64,000 nt of DNA from Vesta saturnalis. Its lineage: Eukaryota > Arthropoda > Insecta > Coleoptera > Lampyridae. A program made the position numbers and the translations under genes. Numbering within the stretch: position 1 is the first letter of the stretch; every line of letters begins with the position of its first letter. This document shows positions 1-11,277 of this stretch, piece after piece. The stretch is from NCBI GenBank assembly GCA_036346205.1, contig JARFJB010002472.1:1-64000 (forward strand). The letters run 5' to 3'. The notes beneath the pieces were generated by a model. It had not been told where the DNA came from, ran no database searches, and worked only from the letters and a program-made list of their open reading frames with translations.

Positions 1-250
1 CTCTCCCTCCCTTCCCCTCTCCCCTCCCTTCCTCTCCCTCTCCCTCTCCCTCTCCCTCCCCCTCCCTCCCTCTCCTCTCCCTCTCCCTCCCTCCCTCTCC
101 TCTCCTCTCCCTCCTCCCTCTCCCTCTCCTCTCCCTCTCCCTCTCCCTCTCCTCTCCCCTCTCCCTCTCCCTCTCCCTCTCCCTCTCCCTCTCCCTCTCC
201 CTCTCCTCTCCCTCTCCCTCCCTCTCCTCTCCTCTCTCTCACTCTCCCTC
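1..250. repeat. Pyrimidine-rich (CCCTCT)n satellite
   Basis: The + strand is almost pure C and T, built from CCCTCT and CCTCTC units with irregular slips. It runs off the left edge of the window, so its true length is unknown. It carries no gene. Confidence 0.95.
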
Positions 251-582
251 TTTGTGTATCTGTGTATCTGTGTATCTGTGTATCTTGTATCTGTGTATCT
301 GTGTATCTGTGTATCTGTGTATCTGTGTATCTGTGTATCTGTGTATCTGTATCTGTGTATCTGTGTATCTGTATCTGTGTATCTGTGTATCTGTGTATCT
401 GTGTATCTGTGTATCTGTGTATCTGTGTATCTGTGTATCTGTGTATCTGTGTATCTGTGTATCTGTGTATCTGTGTATCTGTGTATCTGTGTATCTGTGT
501 ATCTGTGTATCTGTGTATCTGTGTATCTGTGTATCTGTGTATCTGTGTATCTGTGTATCTGTGTATCTGTGTATCTGTATGT
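251..582. repeat. (TGTATCTG)n octamer array
   Basis: About forty near-perfect copies of an 8-bp unit TGTATCTG. The first third contains a few units shortened by 2-4 bp; the last 200 bp are essentially perfect. The octamer is open in all three + frames because it has no stop codon, which creates long Val/Cys/Tyr/Leu reading frames that are not genes. It abuts the CCCTCT satellite directly. Confidence 0.95.
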
Positions 583-1559
583 CTGTGGTGGCGTAGCTCC
601 CAAACGGTTGAACTGATTGTGATATGTGTTTGTTTGAAAGGGCGTTAATCAGAATCGTCTTCGCTATGCTTCAAGAAGGATTCTTTTAACTTTTTAGAGG
701 CTTTTTTGTGATGGGGGTCATTAAGGTTTTGTAAAATTTGCTTGTAAGTTTAATTGGAGGTTAGTGTAAGGCAAGTAGGAAACATTTGATATGAAAACTG
801 TAGTTTCCCGGAAATTGAAGTAGTGATGCGGAACGGAAATCTGGGAGATTGGCCTCCTAAATGTGTGGGAGTGCAGCAGCTTCCTTCGGTGCAAAACTGC
901 CTTTGCAATAGGGTCTCCTCTAATCACCTTCTTTCACTTGTAAATACATAAAGAATTGTTGGTCTGTTATCTGTAGTTTAATGAAATAAAGGTATTATAA
1001 TTAATAAAGGGGTTAAGAACAGATAATTCTTAGATGTAGTGCCGAGGGTTGTTGGTTCCTTACAGGAATCTGCTATTGTGTCATTAACCATTGTATATTT
1101 ATAAGGTAACAGCATTAGCGCCATAATATAATGCTCATAAAGATATACGCATGATTAAGTGTTTATTATCTACTTAACAGAATAGTTGATCTTTTACCAG
1201 ACACTTACATTAGTAATATTGTATGTGGAAAAAATAATCTTACATTTGACATGTTTACCAAACTGTTCTATAATTAATATAAACAAATTTGATTGTATCT
1301 TATGGAAAATAAAGCGTTTGGATAATATTAACACGTCACTTAGCAGGAAATTCATTCATTTATGACAAGATAATCTAAAAATGAAAAATTAGGTGTCATT
1401 TCGTAAATATTATTACTTATATACTTTAGGTCAGTAAGCATCTAAGCTTTTCCACCTAGTCTTAAATACATAAAAGATTCGTTGTACTTATGTAAAGTGA
1501 AAATTCGGTAGTCTTCGGTCTAGTGTAATAAAAAATGCGAGTTAATGTGGATTTATTTA
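583..1559. other. AT-rich intergenic DNA, nothing recognised
   Basis: No reading frame with recognisable composition, no repeat partner elsewhere in the window and no RNA gene was seen. Treated as non-coding spacer. Confidence 0.5.
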
Positions 1560-3081
1560 AAATATCAGGGACTGCAGTAGAAGTCTAATATAAGTTTAAA
1601 AGTTGTTGCTTTGTCTTTTTTTTAAATTGAATAAAGTTAAATCTTTAAGTTCAAGATCTAAACCGTTGTAAATATTGGTAATACAATATGAAAATGCACA
1701 ATTTGGAATGGAGTTTAGTTTACCCCTGAACCCAAGATTTAGATGATGAGCGTAGGTGCGGTAAGTCATTTTTTCATACAGGTATGGAGGACACTTAGGA
1801 GCCTTAGGCACGCATTTTGAAATCTTTGTGTTCTTGGTGTATCTTGTGCCAACAGACAAGAGCCATATACAGAATCACAGTATTCAAGTTTTGATAGCAC
1901 AGGACTGTTACATAATATCATTTTGAGTTTTTGATTGAGAACTTTACGATTCTGCAGAGAATTGTCTAGAATAACTTCTAGATTCTATGCAGACTGCACA
2001 ATAGGTATAATATCATTTCCAATTTTAAGCTCAAAGTGATGAGAAGGGAGAAAGTTCTTTTTTCCAAATACTAGCGCAGCTGATTTTTGATAGTTTAAGA
2101 GAAAACCATGTATTTGAGAAAATTGAGCAAGATTCTCTAGATCCTGATTTACTTGATTACAATCTTGAACTGTATCTTGCGGATAAAAAGATTTATAAAT
2201 CTGAGAATCGTCAGCGTAATAATGTGGCGTACACCATTTTACTGCTGAGGGAAATTGCGAAGCATATATTAACAAAAGAGGGCCTAGAATTGATCCTTGC
2301 TGAACGGCTGATTTTATTATAAGAAAATTTGAAATTTTTTGATTAATTTGTATTGATTGTGATCTTCCTTCGAGATAACTTGAGAGGAATCTACCGCCAT
2401 TTTATCAAGACCAGTGTAATACGGAATTAAGTATAATACTAATTAATTAATAGTATCAAATGCTTTTGAATAGTCGAGCAATATTAAAGCAGTTAACATA
2501 CCTGCATCAGCCGCCATAATAATATCGTTATTTTTAACAATGCCGTGTAACAACTATATCCTTTTCTAAAGCCCAATTGCACATTTGGTAGGATAGAATA
2601 TTTATTTATATGGTCTAGAAGTTGATTCTCTATTACCCGTTCAAGTATGTTAGAAAAAGTCGATAGAATGCTAATGGGCCTGAGGTCTTTGAATGCAGTT
2701 GGTGATTTTGTTTTTGGTAACGGTATTACTATTGCTTCTTTCAAACGTGAAGGTAAAACTGAGTTTTTTAAACAAAAATTAATTATATGAGTAATAATCG
2801 GTAAAATAAAAGTATTAGTAAATAATCGAATTCGTTTATAGAGTTGTCAATCCACTATATGTTTTGACATTTTAAATTTTCCCAAAGCCTGGTCACATAT
2901 TTTCATCATGTTCTTTATAGAAGCTATGGCGCGAGTGTCTTGGTGAACCGGGAATAAATAAAGGCACATGAATACCTAGAAGAATTGTAATGTTTTCTGT
3001 CAGAAAACTTACTTTCTCGTCAATATTATTAAGGTCGTGTGTTGGTGAAATTGACACCTCGATACACATGGTAAAGTGCAA
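1560..3081 (-). pseudogene. Non-LTR retrotransposon reverse transcriptase relic (Jockey/CR1-like)
   Basis: Read on the - strand, broken frames follow the order of a non-LTR reverse transcriptase. 2744-2493 holds the fingers region with LRPISILS and the LGFRKG.S motif. Near 2490-2440 there is a D-Y-S-K-A-F-D stretch matching RT motif A. 2275-1985 holds the YADD catalytic box. 2000-1560 resembles the thumb and C-terminal region (SKLEYCDSVYGS). Several stops and frame changes separate these blocks, so no enzyme can be made. Known family role: reverse transcription of the element's own RNA at a nicked chromosomal target. Upstream endonuclease and gag portions were not found, as expected for a 5'-truncated copy. 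Clade assignment is tentative. Confidence 0.82.
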
Positions 3082-3872
3082 GATTGATTTCTATAATTTT
3101 TAATTATAAAACGGTGAAAACTAGATTTTACACATTCCACTTATTTGTTCTTCAATAGTTTGGTTTAGGCTTTTCTACAGCTCAGCTCGATTTTATACGC
3201 ATATGATTACTCAAGGTGTAAGAGTTGGCTCAAGATAAGGGCTAATTATAACTTAATTGTTGTCGAACACATGGAATTACAATTATGAAGATTTGGGAAT
3301 AATATCCATTAAACGGCGCTAAACACTACTTATTGCATGTATATGGAACCTGTAATCTTATGTACCTGTGATCCTGAGTACTGCCATTTTATTTAAATGG
3401 ATTTCACTTCAATCTAAATTAAAATTGGGAAGCTTAGGAATAAATCCTCTAATGTAAATCAGAATACCAGATGTTTACTGTTAGAATCTTTACTGTGATT
3501 CACCTACGCTCAGAGTGTCTAACGTACCTAAAATGTATTTAACCAGTGCTTACGGTGATTCCTAACTAAATCTTGCCATTGTATAAAACTTACTTATAAA
3601 TGAACTTTTCTAACTATATTTGATAACTAAATATAATAAATTAATGTACTTTAGAATTGTTTAAACGGGAGAATTTGAATTCTATTGTTACTAGTTGGGT
3701 AATTAAATAAAAGTTTATCTTACTCACGTTTTAATACGAATTGATTTAACGATTGTGTATATTCATTGATCAAACGGCATAAATTGTTTGTTTAGAAATA
3801 CGTTTTGATCGCGTAGATTAAATGTGCTTGGAATTGTTACTGTTAATCTAATATTTAATACTTGTGGTTTGT
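3082..3872. other. AT-rich spacer, nothing recognised
   Basis: No coding or repeat signal was recognised between the RT relic and the ACGC microsatellite. Confidence 0.4.
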
Positions 3873-3884
3873 ATACACACACAC

Positions 3885-3941
<57 letters not shown>

Positions 3942-3970
3942 CACACACAAAACACACACACACACACACA
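3873..3970. repeat. (AC)n / (ACGC)n microsatellite
   Basis: Compound array: ACAC, then a perfect run of ACGC tetramers, then AC dinucleotides. Confidence 0.95.
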
Positions 3971-3979
3971 TCTAAAATC

Positions 3980-5092
3980 TTTAAAATATGCACTTAATTC
4001 TGAATAATATGCACAAAAATATGCAGCATATGCACTAAATTTTACTCAAAATAATAAACAAAATATTTTTACACATTTTTTTTTAAATAATACGTATACA
4101 ATACATATAAAACAATAACTATAATATTAATGACTAATGACTAATAAGATTAACTAATAAAATAATAAGACAATAACAGACATCATTATTATACATTATA
4201 TTTTAATTATCGACTAATATTAGTGGTTACTAATTAGTAGTTTGAAAATTTCTAAACTAAATTATCATAAAAAAAGCTACTAAAGAAATGCAAATTATTG
4301 AAACGAGCTTTTCCCCCGCAAAATTTTACGGTAAACATATGTTTTGAAATTATTTCTTTAAAAATATACTTAAAATGTTAGCGTCGGGTGCTAGACTTTT
4401 GCAAAATTTAAATCAAATTTTTAATAAAATTAAAACCTTAAAATCAAATTCTAGCTCCGTTATTTCTTTCTACACAAATTTACCTCTATATATCAAAAAA
4501 AGAAAAAAACGAAATCCGTCAGACGGTTGTCTCGCAATTTGCGTGAACTGAATGACCCGATTATTTTAATATATAGTATTATATAATTTCATTTGTTTGA
4601 GTATGTTAAAAAAAATATCTTTAAACTTTTGATACAAGCATTACGCATATTGCAATTGCTTATTAACATTAAAGTATCCGGTCTATTCACCCATTCATAG
4701 AAATAATCTCATTAAATTGCTATTTGGAATTTGGATAACAAATGTAATTAGTCAAACGAACAATAATAGTAACTTATTGCCAATGGCCCTCAGAACAATA
4801 ACCTATTGAAAATTTGAAACTGAAAGATTTATTGCATTCTACCTTAATGAGTTTCCTGTAGATAAATAAATATGCAAGAATACACATAATTTAATATAAT
4901 TCCATTGAATCTCCAAAATGGGAAGAAGAAAAAAACGGCGAAAGACTTCATGAATGTATAGAATAAATGTAATTTTTCATCTTCATTATAAAAAAATTTA
5001 AATTGTTAAAATATGCAATAAAATGCACGCAATGAGTAAAATATGAAAAATATGCACATCAAGTAAATATGCAAAATATGCAAAATAAAGTT
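3980..5092. mobile_element. Non-autonomous element with ATATGCA-rich ends, copy 1
   Basis: Both ends are dense in ATATGCA/ATATGCAC motifs (3987-4040 at the left, 5007-5090 at the right), while the roughly 950 bp between lack them. A second sequence with the same end design lies at 14385-14960. Clusters of a short motif confined to both ends are typical of subterminal transposase-binding repeats in hAT-like elements. No transposase frame is present, so it would depend on a partner. Target duplications were not identified. Confidence 0.5.
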
Positions 5093-5183
5093 GGTGTCAA
5101 TCGAATTTAAATTATGCGATTCGTGTGCAAACAAAATATTTTTGATGGCTTATTTATACTACAGAATATGCATTTTGCATATA

Positions 5184-5290
<107 letters not shown>

Positions 5291-5377
5291 ACAAAAAATG
5301 TGCCCCACTGAGTTTTTAAGTTTTATATTTTGTCGGATTAAGCGGCTTGCAACAATCCTCACTTTGAACCTACCATT

Positions 5378-5990
5378 ATGTTTACGTACGAAGCGCATTT
5401 TTCCACAGATGCAAACATTATTTTCCACAATAATCATAATTGGGCCAAACAAAATCCTCATGCTGTTACAGAGACACGTTTTCAGGAACAAGTTTCTCTC
5501 AACGTCTGGATAGGTATCATAGGTGGCTATTTGATTGGACCATTCTTTTTATCAAGACACCTTAACGGACAATCATACAGTAATTTTCTACGAAGTGATT
5601 TGCCGTTACTTTTTGAAGATGTTGATCTTCAGTTACGGCAACAACATTGGTCCATGCATGATGGTGCTCACTTTAGCATATTGGCTGTGTAAAATCATAC
5701 CGCAGAGGCGTACGATATACCCGTTGTTTATTTTTAATGTTTTGAAAACGCCTGCACTTCTGCTAGGCAATATGCTACAAAACACCATGAAAGGCAACAT
5801 TATAACAAAAAAGTGTTTAAGCGTTTGGTAAGTCGTCTTAGATAAAATGGAAAAGTTCATCCTAAATCCTCAAATAGAAGACAAAAACCAGTCCAAAGTG
5901 AAGATTCAATTATAAGTGTCCTTGCATATGTAGAAGCGGGTCCACATTTAAGTGTAAGAACAATATCTAGTGATTTAGGGCCCAGTAAAA
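5378..5990 (+). pseudogene. DUF4817/IS630-mariner transposase relic with permuted domains
   Basis: Two transposase fragments lie on the same strand in the wrong order. 5378-5692 is DDE catalytic core: it has FSTDAN, SLNVWIGIIG, LIGPFFL and MHDGAHF, where the second catalytic Asp is kept but the first (normally in a DEAHF-type motif) reads YEAHF. 5755-5985 resembles the N-terminal helix-turn-helix region: SARQYA, a VFKRLVSRL helix, then LSVRTISSDLG. In intact proteins the helix-turn-helix domain precedes the core, so this is a rearrangement or two abutting partial copies. A stop follows the first N-terminal block. Known role: TA-targeted cut-and-paste transposition. The copy is dead. Confidence 0.8.
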
Positions 5991-6009
5991 CGACGAAACC
6001 TTATTTTAG

Positions 6010-6710
6010 TATCCTTAACGCCCCCTAGTGACGGCGATAGACATTAAAAAATCACTGCTGGTCCTTAATTCAATTCACAACAACTATCTTTTTAATATGA
6101 GACCAACATTTATCCAATTTGGCTCGGCAAAACCAAACTTCGTCAATTAAAGTGTTAGAAAGATATTCATTTCCCTATCATTTTAAAACGAGTCAAGATA
6201 TCAACTTGCGGTTTTTACGTTTTTCTTTCAAATTTAATCTACTTTTCGAATACGTTGTCAAAAATATACCATGTGGTTCAAATTTTCGGACTAAAATGAA
6301 AAAACTGATATAACAAATTGCGCCCTCTAGCACTTTTATTAGAAACTATTGTGTAACAATGGGAACGGCAATCTAAAACACCTACATTTGTCTTCAAAAC
6401 GAGCTTTATTTTAAAAAAATTGAATAAGTGGTTTAGAATTTACAATTTTATTAATGAGGACACCTTCAATAGCTACCCTCACTCTTATTATCTTCAGTAC
6501 GCCAATGAACCTTAAATCAAAATTATGTAGAACTGTCTAGATTTTATAACGATGTAAGGAAAGGTATATCTTTACACACGAGTTTTGGGAGAAATTTAGA
6601 ATTTAATTATTTAATTTTTAATTGCGCCCCCTAGCGATGAAATACGGAACTTCAGAATCATTTCCAGCATTTTCTCATGATTACATTCATAATAAAAAAT
6701 TTTCTCCTTG
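6010..6710. repeat. Dispersed repeat with GCGCCCCCTAG boxes, copy 1
   Basis: Aligns by eye, with many substitutions, to 47650-48190 in the same orientation. Shared landmarks in order: AAATTGCGCC(C)TCTA, TTTTATTA, CACCTTCAATAGCT/CACATTCAATAGCT, GTACGCCAATGA, CTGTCTA/TTGTCTA, TTTAATTTTC/TTTTTAATTG, and GATGAA.TACGGAACTT. This copy directly follows the DUF4817 transposase relic, so it may be non-coding sequence of that element family; the second copy has no transposase beside it. Confidence 0.7.
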
Positions 6711-6820
6711 TCAGATTGACAGGTCCTAAGATACAGCCGCTTACCTTACTGGTATTCCCCCCCAGTACCTTTATAAAGCGTGAATAAATTTTGTTGAAAT
6801 TGTATGTATAATGTATACTT

Positions 6821-7062
6821 TTGTGGGTGTGGGTGTGGGTGTGGGTGTGGTGTGGGTGTGGGTGTGGGTGTGGGTGTGGGTGTGGTGTGGGTGCAGGTGC
6901 AGGTGCGGGTGCAGGTGCGGTGCAGGTGCAAGAGTGTGTGTGTGTGTGTTTGTGTGTGTGTGTGCGTGTGTGCGTGGTGCGTGCGTGCGTGCGTGCGTGC
7001 GTGTGTGTGTGTGTGTGTGGGTGTGTGTGTGTGTGTGTTTGCGTGCGCTAGTGCATGCGTCG
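6821..7062. repeat. Compound GGGTGT / GCAGGT / GT / GTGC microsatellite
   Basis: Successive blocks of GGGTGT, GGTGCA, GT and GTGC. It gives long Val/Cys/Trp frames on + and Thr/His/Pro frames on -, none of them genes. Confidence 0.95.
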
Positions 7063-7367
7063 TGCGTGCCTTCACAATCTTTTATATAACGCATAAAGGT
7101 TTTAAGGTAAAATGTAGGTTTAATTTTTTCATTATCTGAATAACGATTAATTTTATAAGAAATAGTGTGGACATGTTTTTATAGAAAATTTAATTTTACA
7201 TAAATGTTCTTTACAAAATGATTTAGTGTAAAGCGTAATAAATTTAAAAATTAAATTAGTAAGATTGATAATGCTAAAGCTGTATTATCAATATTTTATA
7301 GAAGCTGGCGGCTTTGGAATTTTTTTTCTACGTTAACATGTATTTATGTTTATGAATCTCTATCTGA

Positions 7368-7692
7368 CATGAAGTTTTAAACTTTAATCTGACGTAGATT
7401 ACTGTTTTTGGTTTTACAATGTTGCCTGTTTTCGTTATGATCGTATAAAACGGAGGTTGCATAGTTATCCTAAAAATTTTAATTTAAATTATTTCATTTC
7501 TTTAAATTTAAGTTAGCACCTAGATGTCTATTGACCTCAATCAATCATGAAGTTTTAAACGTCTGTTTGACATAGATTATTACTTTTCCGTTTACAATGT
7601 TGCCTATTTTTGTAATCAGCTACTTATAAAAGACGTTGCATAGTAATCCTAATAAAATGTTATTAAAATTATTTCATTTCTTTTAATTTCAT
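7368..7692. repeat. Diverged tandem duplication, period about 177 bp
   Basis: 7368-7515 and 7545-7690 share, in order, CATGAAGTTTTAAAC, GACRTAGATTA, TTTACAATGTTGCCT, ATAAAA.G..GTTGCATAGT.ATCCTAA and AATTATTTCATTTCTTT. The two units differ at many sites, so the duplication is old. No reading frame is conserved between them. Confidence 0.75.
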
Positions 7693-8363
7693 TTTGTAGG
7701 TAGGAAGGTCGTGTGGTGTTCCACATCAGATATTTTTGTGTGGTGTTAAAAAGTTCATAATATTGTAATAAATAATCTTCATAGGTGTATTTGTTTTAAA
7801 GATTTAAATATATAAACATTCAGCGCAGTAATCCTAGAGGTTGAGTAAAAAATAGAAGCTATAATAACTAAGTAAATAACCTTACTAAATAACTAACCGT
7901 GTGTATTTAATATATAGTAGCGGCTTATTTTAATGAATGTTTGACATATGGTATCAACTCTTTATTTGATTATGACCTCTCTAATGGTTCAGGTTTAGAA
8001 ATTTTTTAATAAAGACTAAAATCTAAATAGAATATCTTCGCCTTCTGCTTCGCGCACATCACCGTTCGAATTGCTACGTGTTGCTTTTGACGCTTTTTGC
8101 ATAATTTATTTATTTATTTTTTTATTATTTACAATTTAATTTTACCTTATCTATGCCGCACATAATAATTTTTACAATAACTGTAATACCAAACAGCTAG
8201 ATTACTTAACATAGAAAATAAATATTTTGTTTTTCTTTACAAGTACTTTCTTTCGTTTCTCAACACGATGATACATTTATCCAACATTCATATTCGCATA
8301 AGTTATACATAATAATACTACTAATTTGGCGCGCAATAAATAAATAGCACAGTTAAGTTTACG
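7693..8363. other. AT-rich spacer
   Basis: Nothing coding recognised. The stretch TTTGTAGGT...AAGGTC..TGTTCCACA near 7693-7735 resembles 54000-54045, a short dispersed similarity of unknown origin. Confidence 0.4.
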
Positions 8364-8726
8364 TCATGTGTACACTGGTCTGCACTGTCCTCGGATATAT
8401 TCGTGCTCCGAATTACAATCCGCAATTATAACTACTCCACGAACAGGTGATGCGAATCTTCTGATTTCGTACAGATCGACATCTGCGTCTGATGTTTCTG
8501 TATCTGGTAAGAGTTTGAACTCAGCCTCTTCTTTCGAATTATCATTGTTAGATAATACATCAGAAAATACATCAATTGTCGTAACAATTATGTCTTCCGG
8601 AAAATAATTTTCATCTTTCACATACACTTTATTATTAATCATAGGTGTGCAATAAGTAAATATAAATAAATTAGGTATAATTATGTACTTAAAATATAAA
8701 CACACCAAACATCTGGAAAGATACAT
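8364..8726 (-). CDS. Small secreted prepropeptide with C-terminal C-x10-C-R loop (peptide 3)
   Basis: A 120-residue protein. The ATG at 8726 is chosen because the frame upstream of it has only a TTG. Residues 1-26 form a hydrophobic leader ending in a Thr-Tyr-Cys cleavage-like site. Residues 60-88 are very acidic, a typical propeptide, followed by Arg-Arg at 89-90. This would release a mature peptide of about 30 residues ending in cysteines at 104 and 115, exactly ten residues apart, then Arg-Pro-Val. The same spacing occurs in the 74-residue peptides at 13628 and 62024, and the CRPV ending is shared with the latter. The stop is followed after 1 nt by a weak donor-like GTAAAC. Honeybee secapin has the same C-x10-C-R spacing. 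Function is unknown; a secreted effector, defence or venom-type peptide is possible. It is more diverged than the other two and could be coincidental. Confidence 0.55.
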   Translation of the reverse strand: MYLSRCLVCLYFKYIIIPNLFIFTYCTPMINNKVYVKDENYFPEDIIVTTIDVFSDVLSNNDNSKEEAEFKLLPDTETSDADVDLYEIRRFASPVRGVVIIADCNSEHEYIRGQCRPVYT

Positions 8727-8779
8727 TTTAAATGATATTAGAAATATGGTTTTAGTATGGCAAGTGTACGTCAAAACAC

Positions 8780-9660
8780 ATAAATAATTCTAATTAATCG
8801 TAATTGATAGTATAATCTTAATACTGATAACGCTTTATGTGGAATTTTTTTTAACTTTAGCTACAAACCTTAATACCCCTGAATTAATGTTCTTGTGAGT
8901 AATTTATAAAAATAAATTAATTAGATGAAGTTGTTATCCATACGTTATCTCAAAAGAGCCAGTAATTGCATATAAAACAACGACTTATTAAAAATAAGTA
9001 ATATCAAATAATTGGAAAAAAGCCATTCACGGAAAATAAATAGTGGCACAGGTCATGCACTTTGATCTTTAAAGTAAAAGGGCATTTCCTTCTCATTGGT
9101 ACAAAGCGAAGACGAGTGCTTACTCAGCAACCCTTATACTGTAGATTGATGCAATTTAAAACGTAAAAGAAGAAAATTAGAGGAATGCAGATAACTCAAA
9201 AAATGGGGAAATAAACCACTGTTTCGAAAATGAGTTTGGTGCCTGCGATCGTACTTATACTGACTGCTTTATAGATGTAATAATAATCTATGCACTCTAA
9301 CTAATAATCTGTCTACTCTAAGGAAAAGTTATTTCGGTTACATCTTAACTTACAGCAAGAAAAACAAAATCAAATATTTGAATAGGAAACACAAATGCAT
9401 ATCGTGCTAGTAACAACATTAAATGCGTGTAACTTAATAAGGTGCCACTTTAATCAAGGTTATCGACTCTACCAATTATTAGTTATAGTATATCAAGCGG
9501 AAAGAGCACCAACGCTAATGCGATAATTACACGAAACACAAACAAAAACCACAAAAATTGTAAAACCTACATTACTGAATACAAACGCTCATTGAATTAA
9601 AGTAATGTTTTCTCAGATATAAACATACGGTCTGATACGTACCTTCTTACCCCTTGCCTT
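8780..9660. other. AT-rich spacer upstream of peptide 3
   Basis: Presumed upstream region of the - strand peptide gene. A GATA-type site (TGATAA on the + strand) is at 8825-8830, about 100 bp from its ATG. Nothing else recognised. Confidence 0.35.
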
Positions 9661-9674
9661 TGAATATAACTATA

Positions 9675-9960
9675 CAGTGTGTCCCATGTATCAATGTACC
9701 CTTTTGAGGGATGATTCTTTAACAAATTTCCAAAAAAAAAAAATGTATATAAACATGGGTCCTATTCCGAGATTTTTTATATTTTTGAAAATCTTAGGGA
9801 CATGTCTTTATGTTGCAAAATCGGTTGAGAATCGGATCCATGTTTATATAACTTTTTTGTTGGAAATTAGTTAAAGAAGCGTCTGTCAAAATAAGTACAT
9901 TGATGCATAGGCCACCATGTATATTCAAAGTCCTTTCGACGACATCATTACTGTTATTTA
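9675..9960. mobile_element. Possible mariner-like end fragment
   Basis: Begins with ACAGTGTGTCCCATGTAT, which looks like an IS630-mariner terminal repeat, but no matching opposite end and no transposase were found nearby. No gene is supported here. Confidence 0.3.
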
Positions 9961-10307
9961 ATGTCAAAATATATGTATTTGCTGTTTTTATTTAGTTTAT
10001 GTATGGATACTCTATAAGCAATATTTCTCTAACATTCCTCTAATGTGGAAGCTTTCAGTCGTGTAACATTTATTGCGTTGTATGTTCGTTTTCCGAAAGT
10101 TGCATTAGTAAATGTTGTAAATCAAATCCAGTCCTCTTTCTCCTAACCCCGTAATTCCATCACCAGAAATGACATAAATCTAGATATTTATGTTGTAATT
10201 ACACGTGCCAAGTTGGAATTCAGTCACTTTTCAATTTTTAGAGTTATCACGGCCGTAAGAAGACCTCATTAACCCTTCTTATTCCAATTTGTTGAATTAA
10301 AATTCAC

Positions 10308-10428
10308 CGATAATAGTTTCTCAAACAGAAATTCACCGAAAGCGTAATTTGTCGGAAGCGCAATTCATCGAAACTGAATTCAACGAATGGAAAATTCATC
10401 GAAAGAACAATTTAGCAAAACGCGAATC
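10308..10428. repeat. Imperfect short tandem repeat around AATTCATCGAAA
   Basis: About seven imperfect copies of an AATTCAYCGAAA-type unit with period near 16 bp. Not coding. Confidence 0.6.
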
Positions 10429-10796
10429 TTTGTCTTCCTTCTTACTTTACCACGTGCAAGCGTGGAGAAACATGGTAATCATGAAAGTTTCTGAACATAA
10501 GATAGTGTTTTTAGACTTGTAACGTGACTATGAGTACGAAAAAACACTTAGGTCTCAAAATTACGTAGGTCTGCCACTCTCGTCGTTCTCCATAGCATTT
10601 TCTCCTTACTTTATCTTGTAAATATACTGAAGCGTCATCGAAAATCGAATTATTCATAAAAATTTAATACCCAAGGTGGTTCGAAAAATTTTGCGAATGG
10701 ATTTATCGGCAACTCATTAGCGCTCCTACTTCGTATTAAAACCCACTTAACTAATAAAGTTACAGATACCCATACTGGTTTTTATATATTTTATAT

Positions 10797-11180
10797 ACAG
10801 GGTGATCTCACTTTAATACGCCTAACTTCAGGAGCGCATTCCTTATTGAAAAATAACTATAGTTTGCCATATAAATAATATTCTTTGAAGGCTTCGATTT
10901 GGAGATACATGGTCTTAAACTTTCCATAAAAATAACAAATTTTTTAAACATCTTCATAACGGTTTATTAAAATAATTCAAAATTTTAGGTGGTATTTCTA
11001 ATAAGAGTCTTTCATAATTCTAAGTTTATTTCGATAGATTACGTAAGCCAGTGGCGGAGAAACATGGTTGTCATTACCCTTTTCCAAAAATAACCTGTAC
11101 ACCACTGACGTTTTTTCTCATTTAGAGAAAATTTTTGAATTGCGCGATCATTTTTAAGTAATTTGGTATAAATGTATTTT
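10797..11180. mobile_element. DUF4817/mariner-type terminal fragment
   Basis: Starts TACAGGGTGATC, very close to the TACAGGGTGATTCATT near 38537 and to the reversed end ATCACCCTGTATGTA near 31690. Tc1-mariner elements insert at TA and start with C-A-G-G-G-type termini, so this is probably a solo end. No second end or transposase was found in place. Confidence 0.45.
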
Positions 11181-11277
11181 TTTGATAAAATGTACCAATT
11201 TCGAGGTATTTGCTATTTTGTGCGAAGCTACCTTACATCTTCAACGGATAGAAACCGTTGGAAGGACGGGTATATTG

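Noticed and set aside
252..648. Three overlapping frames of Cys/Val/Tyr/Leu repeats
   Set aside because: Products of a stop-free octamer repeat, not genes.
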